Positions 9,448 through 19,064 are shown, counted from the stretch's first letter. The stretch is DNA of 64,000 bases from an uncultured Lachnospiraceae bacterium (GCA_910584685.1 CAJUAO010000013.1:33295-97294), one strand, 5' to 3'. Translations and numbers: made by a program. The notes: a model not told the origin generated them from the letters alone.

Positions 9448-10359
9448 ATGTTGCTTAAGGTTGATACGGTATCAAAGTCATATGGAGAAAAATGCGTGCT
9501 TGATAAGTTTACCGTGGAATTTAAAAATGGAATATATGGCATTCTTGGACCAAACGGCGCAGGAAAAAGCACCCTTATGAATATACTTACAGATAATATA
9601 AGGAGAGACGAAGGCAGCATTACCGTGGACGGCGTTGAAATACTTGATATGGGGAAACGCTACAGGGAGCTTATCGGCTATATGCCTCAGGAGCAGGGAC
9701 TGTATGGGGCTATGTCGGCAAGAAAGTATCTTTATTATGTGGCGGCTCTTAAGGGCTTAAAAAAAGGTGAAGCAAAAAGACAGGTGGAGGAATTGCTTCA
9801 GGTTGTAGGCTTGAATTTAGTGGCGCATAAAAAGATAAAGGAATTTTCCGGTGGCATGAGACAAAGAACTATGTTAGCAGGAGCATTGCTGGCAGACCCT
9901 AAGATAATAATACTTGACGAGCCTACCGCAGGACTTGACCCAAAGGAGCGAATAAAAATAAGAAATTTTATAGCAAAGCTTTCTATGAACAGAATTGTAC
10001 TGATAGCCACCCATGTTGTAAGCGATATAGAGTGTATAGCGAAGAAGGTACTGCTGCTTAAGGAAGGAAGGCTTATTGAAATTGATACGCCGTATAAGCT
10101 TATTGAGAGGGTATCGGATAAGGCGTGGGAAAAGGAGTGCAGAGAGGAAGAAATTATAGAATATCAGGAAAAATACGGAATTGGAAATGTATTTCAGAAA
10201 GAGAACGGTATTACATTAAGAGTAATGCAGGATGAATGTCCGAAGGATTTTGAAAAAGCAAAGGGAAATATAGGGCTGGAGGATGTATATTTGTATTATA
10301 TGGAAGGAGAGAACAGGCTATGGCAGAAGCAAAAAGAATTGTCAATGCAAAATTCATAG
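9448..10359 (+). CDS. ABC transporter ATP-binding protein (ABC-2 type)
   Basis: A 303-residue ATPase subunit. It has the Walker A GPNGAGKSTLMN (about 35), Q-loop YMPQEQGLYG, signature FSGGMRQR (about 134), Walker B IIILDEPTAGLDP (about 152) and switch His in ATHVV. A C-terminal extension of about 90 residues is typical of ABC-2 exporters of the CcmA/BcrA group. It overlaps the following membrane protein gene by 40 bases, so the two are translationally coupled and form one transporter. The substrate is unknown. The adjoining secreted and lipoprotein genes suggest export of, or protection against, an envelope-active molecule. Confidence 0.93.
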   Translation: MLLKVDTVSKSYGEKCVLDKFTVEFKNGIYGILGPNGAGKSTLMNILTDNIRRDEGSITVDGVEILDMGKRYRELIGYMPQEQGLYGAMSARKYLYYVAALKGLKKGEAKRQVEELLQVVGLNLVAHKKIKEFSGGMRQRTMLAGALLADPKIIILDEPTAGLDPKERIKIRNFIAKLSMNRIVLIATHVVSDIECIAKKVLLLKEGRLIEIDTPYKLIERVSDKAWEKECREEEIIEYQEKYGIGNVFQKENGITLRVMQDECPKDFEKAKGNIGLEDVYLYYMEGENRLWQKQKELSMQNS

Positions 10360-12653
10360 CTGTGTATGCGAGCCTTTTTTTCATAGCTGTGTTTGTCTTT
10401 TTAAAGGGGCAGCTTGATGAAGCAGGCTTTTACGGAATGTATGCATCGGATTACAATAACTATACAAAAGCAGATATATTAAGAATCACAGACCTGAAAT
10501 ATGAGGAGTATTTAAGCAAAATCAGTAAGGGAGAGGATATATTTGCGGAAGACAATGAAAATATTCCGGATAGGGATGAACAGCTTACAGTAGAGGAAAA
10601 TATTGACAGAAGAGTTTTATATGACTTAAAAACACAAAGAGAGTATATGGAAAAATATAAAAGTAAATATGACGATATGAAAAGCTATGCAAAGAGAATG
10701 GCTAATATATCTGTATTCAACACTGAAAACGGCTTTTCAAAAAGAAATGCAGATAAGACTATAGAGGATTTTAAGGGAATTAACGATATAGAGCTTAAGT
10801 ATGGCAACAATATATGGATAAATGCTTTGACTAAATATTATTTTGCGGATTACCTGCTGCTTATTCTGCTTGTTTATATTATAATGCAGTTCGGCATAGA
10901 GCAGAGGAGTAATCTTATATATTTTATCCGTGCGGCAAAGGAAGGCAGAGGAAGGCTCGCTGTATACAGAGGGATCCTGCTGACAGGCTTTACAGCCGTA
11001 TCGGTTTTATTTTTTTATGGAGGTCTTTTTATATGCTTAAATATAGTGCATAGCATAAAATATGATTTTTCACAGAGCATTCAAAGTATAGCCACCTTTG
11101 AGAACTGCATATTGAAAATAAATATAGGACAGTTTCTTGCTTTGTTTTTGGTTATAAAGTTTACTGTTATGTTATTTCTTGCGCTGCTTATATGGAATGT
11201 GCTTGGAGGTTTAAAAGAGAAAAAGTTTGGATTGATTTTTTTGGGAGCGTTTTTTGCGGCAGAATATATTATGTATGCATTTATAGGCGACAGTAGCAGT
11301 ATAAATTATCTTAAATACATAAATATATTTTACTGGCTTGATATGGGAAGCTTAATTGGGGGATATAAAAACTTAAATATTTTCAGCTATCCTGTAAACA
11401 GCTTTAAAATATTTGTTTTTTTTGCTTCTGTAATGATTTTTATGTTGGGCTTAGTTTGTATTTATAAAAATATTTATTCATACGAAAGCAGTAAAAAAGG
11501 AGTAATAAAAGTAAAAAAAATAATTGAGGAGTTAAAGATAAAATTGTCTCCTGTTATTGATAAAACAGGTGTTTTCAGGGGAGAAGCAATAAAGCTGTTT
11601 GTCATAATAGGAGGGGTAATAATAGCAGGTATATATATATATATAGGTTATATAAGAATAGATAATAAGCCGTTGTCTAAAAGTCAGGAGGGAAGGATAA
11701 AGGAATTTTATTATGGTGAATTGGAGGGAGAGTATAGTGACAGCATGCTTGATAAAGCAGATATATTGATTTTGGAGGGTGAGGAGGAATATAATGATAT
11801 AATGGAAGTCGTCCATACGTTAAGTGAAGAGGAGAAGGTAATGTATCTTATGAAAGCACAAGGCTTACAGGGAAAGCTTTCGGCGTTGAATGGCATAAGG
11901 GATGATATTTTATATTTAAAGGCTTTGAAGGATGAAAAAGGAATTATAGGAAGTCTTTATAATCCTGACGGAGTGAATTATCTTTTCGGAGAGGTGTCAA
12001 GGGACTCATCCATTGTTAATTCAATAATAATATGCTCATTTATATGTATATTTTCAGGAGGGGTATACGCATATGAAAAAAAATCAAATATGCTTAAATT
12101 TATAAACAGTACGTTAAACGGGCGGGGAAGGACAAAGGTAATAAAGCTGTTTTGGTGTATGCTTTCTTCAGGCGCATATGCGGTATTTATCAGTATTATA
12201 GAATATATAAATGCATCAGGCAAGGTAGGAATATCCGGTTTGTCAGGGCTTGTACAAAGTATAAGCAGCTTTAAGGAATTTCCTTTTGAAATATCGTTAG
12301 GTACATTTATTATATTTGCGTATGCTATAAGAATAATTTGTGTTATTTCAGTAACAGTAGTAGTGGTATGTATTTCAAAATATATGTCAAAAATTATCAT
12401 GGGACAGCTTACTGCTTTGGCAGTTATCTGCATACCTCTTGTATTATACTATATTGGAATGGATATTTTGAAGTATGTGTCATTAGGAAGAGGTATAGCC
12501 GTTTCTGATTTTATATTAAACAATGGCAGGTGGGATAATAGTGTTTTTGCAATAAGCGCATTAAATATGGCGATTGGTATTTTTGCATCTGTAATTTATA
12601 TTAGTAGCGACGCAGGATATGGCAATAGAAAAAAATACTTGACAATTAAATAA
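10320..12653 (+). CDS. ABC-2 type transporter permease
   Basis: A 777-residue integral membrane protein. After TM1 (about 10-27) comes a charged extracytoplasmic domain (about 30-165), then a cluster of TM segments (about 175-395). A second TM (about 420-440), a second charged external loop (about 445-555) and a final TM cluster (about 560-770) follow. This duplicated topology resembles large single-chain ABC permeases. The start at 10320 is supported by AAGGAGAG placed 8 bases upstream although it lies inside the ATPase gene. It is the last gene of the first accessory locus. The specific family is not assigned. Confidence 0.85.
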   Translation: MAEAKRIVNAKFIAVYASLFFIAVFVFLKGQLDEAGFYGMYASDYNNYTKADILRITDLKYEEYLSKISKGEDIFAEDNENIPDRDEQLTVEENIDRRVLYDLKTQREYMEKYKSKYDDMKSYAKRMANISVFNTENGFSKRNADKTIEDFKGINDIELKYGNNIWINALTKYYFADYLLLILLVYIIMQFGIEQRSNLIYFIRAAKEGRGRLAVYRGILLTGFTAVSVLFFYGGLFICLNIVHSIKYDFSQSIQSIATFENCILKINIGQFLALFLVIKFTVMLFLALLIWNVLGGLKEKKFGLIFLGAFFAAEYIMYAFIGDSSSINYLKYINIFYWLDMGSLIGGYKNLNIFSYPVNSFKIFVFFASVMIFMLGLVCIYKNIYSYESSKKGVIKVKKIIEELKIKLSPVIDKTGVFRGEAIKLFVIIGGVIIAGIYIYIGYIRIDNKPLSKSQEGRIKEFYYGELEGEYSDSMLDKADILILEGEEEYNDIMEVVHTLSEEEKVMYLMKAQGLQGKLSALNGIRDDILYLKALKDEKGIIGSLYNPDGVNYLFGEVSRDSSIVNSIIICSFICIFSGGVYAYEKKSNMLKFINSTLNGRGRTKVIKLFWCMLSSGAYAVFISIIEYINASGKVGISGLSGLVQSISSFKEFPFEISLGTFIIFAYAIRIICVISVTVVVVCISKYMSKIIMGQLTALAVICIPLVLYYIGMDILKYVSLGRGIAVSDFILNNGRWDNSVFAISALNMAIGIFASVIYISSDAGYGNRKKYLTIK

Positions 12654-12667
12654 TGTATGATATTATA

Positions 12668-12710
12668 ATTCAGCCTAAATATGAAACTTGGTTTCATATT
12701 TAGGCTGAAT
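12668..12710. repeat. Perfect 20-bp inverted repeat between the ABC locus and the metal importer
   Basis: The arms at 12668-12687 and 12691-12710 are exact reverse complements with a 3-base loop (TTG). No T-tract follows on the plus strand. It could be a terminator-like or mRNA-protecting hairpin for the upstream ABC operon, or an operator for the metal importer. Downstream, a weaker pairing GGATTAA / TTAATCC followed by GGTTTTT lies at about 12726-12766. Confidence 0.8.
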
Positions 12711-12783
12711 TTGAAACCGGGGTTAGGATTAATACTGCCAAAGCCTTAATAAATTTAATCCGGTTTTTACTTGGAGGAATTTT

Positions 12784-13749
12784 ATGAACGTCATATATAA
12801 GCGTATAATTTCAGCATTTTTAATAGGTATAGCCATAATTTGCATTATATCTGCATCCGGCTGCGGAAAAACAGAAACTGGGGAGAACGAAAAGCTGTCC
12901 ATTGTAACAACGCTGTTTCCCCAATATGATTTTGCAAGGCAGATAGCAGGTGAAAGAGCGGAGGTTACATTATTGCTAAAGCCGGGAACAGAGGCACATG
13001 ATTACGACCCTTCTGCTTCAGATATGATAAAAATAAATAATGCAGACCTTTTTATATATATGGGAGAATACATGGAGCCTTGGGCAGCGTCTATAGTGGA
13101 CAGCATAGATAATAAGAAATTAAACATACTTGATGCATCGGGGAATATTACCCTTCTTAAGAGCAGTGATGTACACGAAAATGAAGATGCTGCTTATAGT
13201 AAAGGAGAGGAACATGCTCACCAATATGACCCTCATATATGGACAAGTCCGAAAAATGCAGTTATTATGATAAATAATATTCTTGAAGAGCTTATATCAA
13301 TAGATGGTGAAAATGAACAGTACTACAGGGAAAATGCAGAAAAATATATTGAACGGATAGAGAAGATAGACAGCGATATAAGACAGACGGTTTCACAGTC
13401 AAAATATGATACCATATATTTTGGAGGAAGATTTGCACTGCTGTATTTTGTGGAGGAATACGGGCTTCATTATGAATCGGCTTTTGATTCATGCTCGTCA
13501 GAGACAGAGCCAAGCGCAAAGCTGGTTTCCCATATTATTGACGAGATGAAGGAAAGTGGAGCAAGGACAGTATATTACGAGGAGCTTTCAAGCACAAAAA
13601 CTGCCCGGACTATAGCGGATGAGGTTGGAGGGAATATATTGCTGCTTCATTCCTGCCATAATGTTTCAAGTGATGAATTTAAAAATGGAGCAACCTACGT
13701 ATCAATAATGGAGCAAAATGTTAAAAATCTTAAGGCAGGCTTAAACTGA
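12784..13749 (+). CDS. znuA: Zinc/manganese ABC importer substrate-binding lipoprotein
   Basis: A 321-residue cluster A-I metal-binding protein. It carries a lipobox ISASGC (Cys 27) and the family motifs LFPQYDFARQIAGERAEV, KPGTEAHDYDPSASD with a metal-ligand His, and a short His-containing loop EEHAHQYDPHIWTSPKNA. The C-terminal YYEELSSTKTARTIADEVGG with its acidic ligand is also typical. The short His/Glu loop favours zinc (ZnuA/AdcA type), but manganese cannot be excluded. The ATPase and permease genes follow directly, making a complete importer. The upstream palindromes may mediate metal control. Confidence 0.88.
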   Translation: MNVIYKRIISAFLIGIAIICIISASGCGKTETGENEKLSIVTTLFPQYDFARQIAGERAEVTLLLKPGTEAHDYDPSASDMIKINNADLFIYMGEYMEPWAASIVDSIDNKKLNILDASGNITLLKSSDVHENEDAAYSKGEEHAHQYDPHIWTSPKNAVIMINNILEELISIDGENEQYYRENAEKYIERIEKIDSDIRQTVSQSKYDTIYFGGRFALLYFVEEYGLHYESAFDSCSSETEPSAKLVSHIIDEMKESGARTVYYEELSSTKTARTIADEVGGNILLLHSCHNVSSDEFKNGATYVSIMEQNVKNLKAGLN

Positions 13750-13786
13750 AAAGAAAAGATAAAGCCATGTATGGATGAGGTGAAAA

Positions 13787-14491
13787 ATGTCACAGTTAGA
13801 ATGTAAAAATATTACCATAGGCTATGAAAAGGATATAGTAGTCTCGGACGTAAGCTTTTTGGCAGAGGAGGGAGAATATATCAGTATAGTGGGAGAAAAC
13901 GGAACGGGAAAAAGCTCCATACTTAAGGGAATATTAGGTCTTATACCAATAAGAAGCGGAGAGATAAAGTTTGAGGATAAATCACTGAAAAGCCACATAG
14001 GCTATCTTTCACAGCAAAATCCCATGCACAAGGAGTTTCCCGCATCTGTATATGAGGTAGTTCTCTCCGGCTGTCAGAACAGCAAGGGGCTCTCTCCCTT
14101 TTACAGTAAAAAATCAAAGGCTATGGCAAGAAAAAATATAGTCAGGCTTGGTATGGAGGAATATATAAAAAAATCCTTTGGGGACCTTTCAGGAGGACAA
14201 AGGCAGAGAGTTCTTCTGGCAAGAGCATTATGCGCTACCGAGAGAATGATACTCCTTGACGAGCCTGTTACGGGACTTGACCCTATAGCAATAAGGGAAA
14301 TGTATGCTCTTATAGAGAAACTGAACAGGGATTATAATATTACCATTATAATGGTTACCCATGATATAGAGAAAGCCTTGGAATATTCCAACAGGATACT
14401 TCATTTATCAAGGGAGGATTATTTTTTCGGAACAGCTAAGGAATACAGGAGCAGTAAATATTTTAATGAATTAAAGGGTGAGGTTAATTAA
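13787..14491 (+). CDS. znuC: Zinc/manganese ABC importer ATP-binding protein
   Basis: A 234-residue ATPase with Walker A GENGTGKSS (about 38-46), Q-loop YLSQQNPMHKEFP, signature LSGGQRQRV (about 129-137), Walker B RMILLDEPVTGLDP, and VTHDIEKAL. The 'YLSQ' Q-loop context and size are those of the ZnuC/MntB family. Its TAA stop overlaps the ATG of the permease gene by one base, so the two are translationally coupled. The cytosolic ATPase powers uptake of the metal delivered by the preceding lipoprotein. Confidence 0.92.
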   Translation: MSQLECKNITIGYEKDIVVSDVSFLAEEGEYISIVGENGTGKSSILKGILGLIPIRSGEIKFEDKSLKSHIGYLSQQNPMHKEFPASVYEVVLSGCQNSKGLSPFYSKKSKAMARKNIVRLGMEEYIKKSFGDLSGGQRQRVLLARALCATERMILLDEPVTGLDPIAIREMYALIEKLNRDYNITIIMVTHDIEKALEYSNRILHLSREDYFFGTAKEYRSSKYFNELKGEVN

Positions 14492-15318
14492 TGAATATAT
14501 TTGAAGCAATAAACGATATGTTTTCGTATTCCTTTATTACAAGAGGAATTTTGGTTGGAGGACTTGTAGCGCTTTGCGCATCAGTGCTTGGCGTTGTACT
14601 TGTGCTTAAAAAATATTCAATGATAGGAGACGGCTTATCGCATGTAGGCTTTGGAGCCATGGCGGTGGGGCTGGCATTTAACATGGCGCCCCTTAAGGTA
14701 GCAATACCTGTAGTAGTGGCAGCAGCCTTTCTGCTTTTAAGAATGAGTGAAAACAGTAGGATAAAAGGAGATTCGGCAATAGCTCTTGTATCAAGCAGCT
14801 CTGTTGCAATAGGAGTTATAGTCAATGCGCTTTCAAACGGTACAAATATAGATTTAAACAGCTATATGTTTGGAAGCATACTGGCAATAAGCGAGGATGA
14901 TATGATTATATGCATAGGGCTTGGTCTGGCAGTACTTATATTGTTTATGTTTTTTTATAACAGTATATTTGCAGTTACCTTTGACGAGACCTTTGCAAGG
15001 GCTACAGGGGTGAAGGTATCTGTCTATAAGACTATGCTGTCAGTGCTTACTGCTATTACTATAGTTATAGGAATGAGAATTATGGGGACTTTACTTATAT
15101 CAAGTCTTATTATTTTTCCGGCGTTGTCCTCTATGAGAGTATGCAAAAAATTTCGTTCAGTTATGGTTATGTCGGTGATTATATCAATATGCTGCTTTTT
15201 TGTTGGAATGACAGCTTCATATATGCTTGAAATTCCTGCGGGAGCAAGCATTGTGGTAAGTAATCTTGCAGTATTTATAATATTTTTTTTCGCAGGGAAA
15301 ATCATTTCCGGAAGCTAA
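14491..15318 (+). CDS. znuB: Zinc/manganese ABC importer permease
   Basis: A 275-residue permease with about eight hydrophobic segments and the family motif GDGLSHVGFGAMAVG (about 46-60) in TM2. The central ISPSLIIFPAL-like segment reads LISSLIIFPALSSMRV. This is the ABC-3 permease family, which transports Zn2+ or Mn2+. It is the last gene of the importer operon and is followed by a terminator-like hairpin at 15377. Confidence 0.92.
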   Translation: MNIFEAINDMFSYSFITRGILVGGLVALCASVLGVVLVLKKYSMIGDGLSHVGFGAMAVGLAFNMAPLKVAIPVVVAAAFLLLRMSENSRIKGDSAIALVSSSSVAIGVIVNALSNGTNIDLNSYMFGSILAISEDDMIICIGLGLAVLILFMFFYNSIFAVTFDETFARATGVKVSVYKTMLSVLTAITIVIGMRIMGTLLISSLIIFPALSSMRVCKKFRSVMVMSVIISICCFFVGMTASYMLEIPAGASIVVSNLAVFIIFFFAGKIISGS

Positions 15319-15376
15319 GGGTTACTGCAATGAAAAGATAATTGCATTGGGTTTCGAAAATAGTAGTAAAACTTAT

Positions 15377-15414
15377 GCAGGGAGCTTTTTTCTGGTTGTA
15401 AAGCCTGCCTTTTT
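15377..15414 (+). terminator. Rho-independent terminator after the metal importer operon
   Basis: GCAG-GGA-GCTTT (15377-15388) pairs with AAAGC-CTGC (15400-15408) around an 11-base loop, with a 3-base bulge, and CTTTTTA follows. This would end the three-gene importer transcript before glgB. Confidence 0.55.
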
Positions 15415-15498
15415 ATGGTATTCTATAGTTAAACATAAGATTACATAGTTACGGTGAGAAACAAAAATTAAATAAAGGCATAAAGAGGAGGACAAGTT

Positions 15499-18108
15499 AT
15501 GAGTTCAAAATTATACGATTTAATGGATTGGAGAAATATAGAGGGCGTTCTGTTTGCAGACCTTGATAATCCGTTTGTAGTATTAGGAGTCAGTAACAGA
15601 AAGACGGAAAAGCTTATACAGATTTTCAGACCTGATGCAATAAAGGTGGAAATAATTTTTGATGCAAGCGGTAAAGTATACAAGGCAGAGGAGGTTGATG
15701 ATTCTTTTTTTGCTGTGATTATTCCGAAAAAGGAGACAGGCCTTTATAAGGTAAAGGCATATTACGGCAATGAAGAAACCTTTATTTACTACGACTCGTA
15801 TCAGTTTAAGGATTTGCTTCCAAAGCATGAGCTTAAAAAGTTTAATCTTGGAACAAACTATAAGGTATATGAATATCTTGGCGCCCACTGCTGTACCATA
15901 GATGGCGTGGAGGGCGTAAGATTTGCAGTATGGGCTCCTTATGCAAAGAGAGTAAGCGTGGTGGGAGATTTTAACTTCTGGGACGGAAGAAGACATATGA
16001 TGAGAAGGGTAGACGAAACAGGTGTTTTTGAACTCTTTATACCCGGACTTCCTGAGGGAGAGCTGTATAAGTATGAGATAAAAATGTCAAACGGTGAAAA
16101 TATATTAAAGGCAGACCCGTATGCTTTTGCAGCCCAGAAGAGACCTTCCAATGCGTCTGTAGTACAAAACATAGATAAATATAAATGGACAGATGAAAAG
16201 TGGATGAAGGACAGAAAGAACGTGAATTTTGAAAATAGTCCAATGTCCATTTACGAGGTACACCTTGGCTCATGGAGAAAGCCGCAGCTTGAGGATACGG
16301 AGGCAAAGGAGTCATTCTATACATACAGGGAGCTGGCTCCACTTCTGGCTCAGTATGTAAAGGATATGAATTATACTCATATAGAGCTTATGCCCGTTAT
16401 GGAGCATCCTCTCGACGCGTCATGGGGCTATCAGGTGACGGGATATTATGCGCCTACGGCAAGATACGGAAATCCTGAGGACTTTATGTATTTTATGGAT
16501 TATATGCATAAGGAAAATATTGGAATTATTATTGACTGGGTACCGGCGCATTTTCCAAGGGATGCATTTGGACTTGCCCGCTTTGACGGAACGTGTCTTT
16601 ATGAGCATTTAGACCCTAGACAGGGCTCCCATCCTCATTGGGGAACTCTCATATATAATTACGGAAGACCGGAGGTAAGGGATTTTCTTATATCAAACGC
16701 CGTCTTCTGGGCTGAAAAATATCATGTTGACGGCATAAGAATGGATGCGGTTGCGTCAATGCTTTATCTTGATTACGGTAAGCAGGATGGAGAATGGGTT
16801 GCAAATATGTACGGCGGCAATGAAAATCTTGAGGCAATGGATTTTCTTAAGGAGCTTAATACCCAGATGAAAAAATATGACAGCAGCGTCTTGATGATAG
16901 CTGAGGAGTCTACAGCGTGGCCTAAGGTTACAGGCGATGTAAAGGATGACGGACTTGGCTTTGATTTAAAATGGAATATGGGCTGGATGAATGATTTTAC
17001 CAACTACATGAAGTGTGACACTCTCTTTAGAAAAAACAGCTACAGTCAGTTGACGTTCAGTATGATATATAATTACAGCGAGAGATTTGTCCTTGTTCTG
17101 TCACATGATGAGGTGGTACACGGAAAATGCTCAATGATAAGCAAAATGCCGGGAGACGAGCCTGTAAGGTTTGCAAACCTCAGGGCTGCATATGCCTTTA
17201 TGACGGCGCATCCGGGAAAGAAGCTTTTGTTTATGGGACAAGAATTTGCAGGCTATAGGGAATGGAGCGAAGAAAGAGAGCTTGACTGGGCAAGCGTTAA
17301 TGATGAAAAGCATTTTAAAATGCAGCAGCTTGTAAAGGATTTAAACAAGCTGTATGTTGCGGAAAAGGCTCTTCATGAGCTTGATTATGACACTGAGGGC
17401 TTTATGTGGATAGATAATCTGTCATGGGAGGAAAACCTGTGTTCATTTGTAAGAAAGGGCAAAAAGCCACAGGATTTACTGCTTGTCGTATGTAATTTTG
17501 ATATGATAAATCATGAGGAGTATAAGGTTGGAGTTCCAAAGGCAGGAAAATATAAGGAGATTTTTAATACAAACGATGAAAAGTACGGTGGAAACGGAAA
17601 TATAAATGCAAGGGTGAAAACCTCGAAGAAGGAGGAGGTTCACGGCAGGGAGGATTCCATAACCATAAGCCTTCCACCCCTAACCGTAGCCATATTCAAA
17701 TATTCTGCCGTAAAGTCTACTGTTGCAGAGGAGCTGGAAAAGCAGTATATAAAGGCTGAGACAGGGGAGAAGGAGACTGTTAAGGAAGAAAAAGCCATAA
17801 AGGGAGAAAAGGAGCCTAAGGAAGACAATACTGTAAGGGAAGAAAAGACACCTAAGGGAGAAAAAAATGTAGAGGAAGAAAAGGCACCTAAGGAAGAAAA
17901 TACTGTAAAAGAAGAAAAGGCACCTAAGGACAAAAATGCCGTAAAGGAAGAAAAGGCGCTTAAAGAAGAAAATACTGTAAAGGAGGAAAAGACACCTAAA
18001 GATAATAAAAATCTTAAGGAGAACAACACTCAAGGGTTATATACAGTAAAAAACAAGCAGAAAAAGAATGCTTCAGGTAAATCAAAAGCCTCAAAGAAGA
18101 AAAAGTAA
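15499..18108 (+). CDS. glgB: 1,4-alpha-glucan branching enzyme with a charged repetitive tail
   Basis: Makes alpha-1,6 branches in glycogen. The CBM48 domain is about 120-215 and the GH13 catalytic domain about 245-610. It carries the nucleophile Asp in GIRMDAVAS (about 415), the acid Glu in MIAEESTAW (about 468) and the third Asp in LSHDEVVHGK (about 536). The all-beta C domain ends near residue 740, where usual GlgB proteins stop. Here about 125 more residues follow, made of degenerate KEEKAPKEENTV-type units and ending in a poly-Lys stretch. No other glg gene lies nearby. The catalytic assignment is firm; the tail function is unknown. Confidence 0.95.
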   Translation: MSSKLYDLMDWRNIEGVLFADLDNPFVVLGVSNRKTEKLIQIFRPDAIKVEIIFDASGKVYKAEEVDDSFFAVIIPKKETGLYKVKAYYGNEETFIYYDSYQFKDLLPKHELKKFNLGTNYKVYEYLGAHCCTIDGVEGVRFAVWAPYAKRVSVVGDFNFWDGRRHMMRRVDETGVFELFIPGLPEGELYKYEIKMSNGENILKADPYAFAAQKRPSNASVVQNIDKYKWTDEKWMKDRKNVNFENSPMSIYEVHLGSWRKPQLEDTEAKESFYTYRELAPLLAQYVKDMNYTHIELMPVMEHPLDASWGYQVTGYYAPTARYGNPEDFMYFMDYMHKENIGIIIDWVPAHFPRDAFGLARFDGTCLYEHLDPRQGSHPHWGTLIYNYGRPEVRDFLISNAVFWAEKYHVDGIRMDAVASMLYLDYGKQDGEWVANMYGGNENLEAMDFLKELNTQMKKYDSSVLMIAEESTAWPKVTGDVKDDGLGFDLKWNMGWMNDFTNYMKCDTLFRKNSYSQLTFSMIYNYSERFVLVLSHDEVVHGKCSMISKMPGDEPVRFANLRAAYAFMTAHPGKKLLFMGQEFAGYREWSEERELDWASVNDEKHFKMQQLVKDLNKLYVAEKALHELDYDTEGFMWIDNLSWEENLCSFVRKGKKPQDLLLVVCNFDMINHEEYKVGVPKAGKYKEIFNTNDEKYGGNGNINARVKTSKKEEVHGREDSITISLPPLTVAIFKYSAVKSTVAEELEKQYIKAETGEKETVKEEKAIKGEKEPKEDNTVREEKTPKGEKNVEEEKAPKEENTVKEEKAPKDKNAVKEEKALKEENTVKEEKTPKDNKNLKENNTQGLYTVKNKQKKNASGKSKASKKKK
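17731..18105 (+). repeat. Degenerate Lys/Glu heptad-like coding repeats in the glgB tail
   Basis: The 3' end of glgB holds about seven imperfect repeats of roughly 30-40 bases encoding variants of 'KEEKAPKEENTV'. They are built from GGAAGAAAA, CACCTAAGG and AATACTGTAAA blocks and are followed by a Lys/Ser-rich end. Slippage or recombination could change copy number. Confidence 0.8.
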
Positions 18109-18132
18109 TAGGAAGCGTAGGAGGACAAAGGA

Positions 18133-19059
18133 ATGTTACCAGCATATAGTCTGATAATGAGGACAGAAGACATATCGGACACATTGGGAGATGCCGCAAA
18201 TAAGACCATTAAGGAAGCCGGGAAATTTTTTGAGACGGTAGAGGGCTATCTGCCAAAGGTTTTAGAGTTTGGAATAAAGATAGTTCTGGCAATAGTCATA
18301 CTGATAGCAGGTAAGGTTATTATCGGCTTTATAATGAAGTTCTTAAATAAGGTATTTGAAAAGGGAAGAATGGAAATAAGCGTAAAGAAATTCCTTCTTT
18401 CCTTAGCAAGAGCATTGCTGTACTTTGTGCTTATTATAATTATATGTAATCAGGTAGGTATAGATACCACCTCCTTTATAGCGTTGCTTGGAACGGCAGG
18501 TCTTGCGTTAGGTCTTGCCCTTCAGGGCAGCCTGTCAAATTTTGCCGGAGGAGTGCTTATACTGCTTCTAAGACCTTTTTCAGTGGGAGACTACATAATT
18601 GACGCAGGCTCAGGCAAGGAGGGAACGGTTGAAAAGATAGATTTATTTTATACATATCTTTATACCCCCGACAACAGGTCTGTTATTATACCAAATGGAA
18701 ATCTTACAAATTCCACCATTACCAATGTTTCGTCTCAGGATAAACGGAGAGTGGACATAGAGGCGGGCATAAGCTACAATGCCAATATGGCTGACGCCAA
18801 AAGGGTTATTGAAGCCCTTATGGAAAAGGATGAAAGAATTTTGCATGATGAGCCAAATGCCGTGGTTATAAAGGAGCTGGCGGCAAGTCAGGTTACGGTG
18901 CTGATGAGGGCATGGGTCAGGACGGAGAATTACTGGGATGTTTATTTTGACATGACCGAAAAAATAAAGGACGCTTTTGATAAGGCGGGAATAGAGATAC
19001 CGTATAATCAGCTTGACGTACATGTTCACAGGGATAAGAGTGAAGAAAAAGAAAAATAA
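18133..19059 (+). CDS. mscS: Small-conductance mechanosensitive channel, MscS family
   Basis: A 308-residue membrane channel. It has TM segments at about 48-70 and 92-112, and a pore-lining third TM with LLGTAGLALGLALQGSLSNFAGG (about 119-141), the glycine/alanine-packed helix that identifies MscS. The cytosolic beta domain follows with RPFSVGDYI and FYTYLYTPDNRSVIIPNG. It opens at high membrane tension to release solutes during osmotic downshock. AGGAGG precedes the start 24 bases after glgB, so co-transcription with glgB is likely. A strong terminator follows. Confidence 0.95.
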   Translation: MLPAYSLIMRTEDISDTLGDAANKTIKEAGKFFETVEGYLPKVLEFGIKIVLAIVILIAGKVIIGFIMKFLNKVFEKGRMEISVKKFLLSLARALLYFVLIIIICNQVGIDTTSFIALLGTAGLALGLALQGSLSNFAGGVLILLLRPFSVGDYIIDAGSGKEGTVEKIDLFYTYLYTPDNRSVIIPNGNLTNSTITNVSSQDKRRVDIEAGISYNANMADAKRVIEALMEKDERILHDEPNAVVIKELAASQVTVLMRAWVRTENYWDVYFDMTEKIKDAFDKAGIEIPYNQLDVHVHRDKSEEKEK

Positions 19060-19064
19060 AAAAC

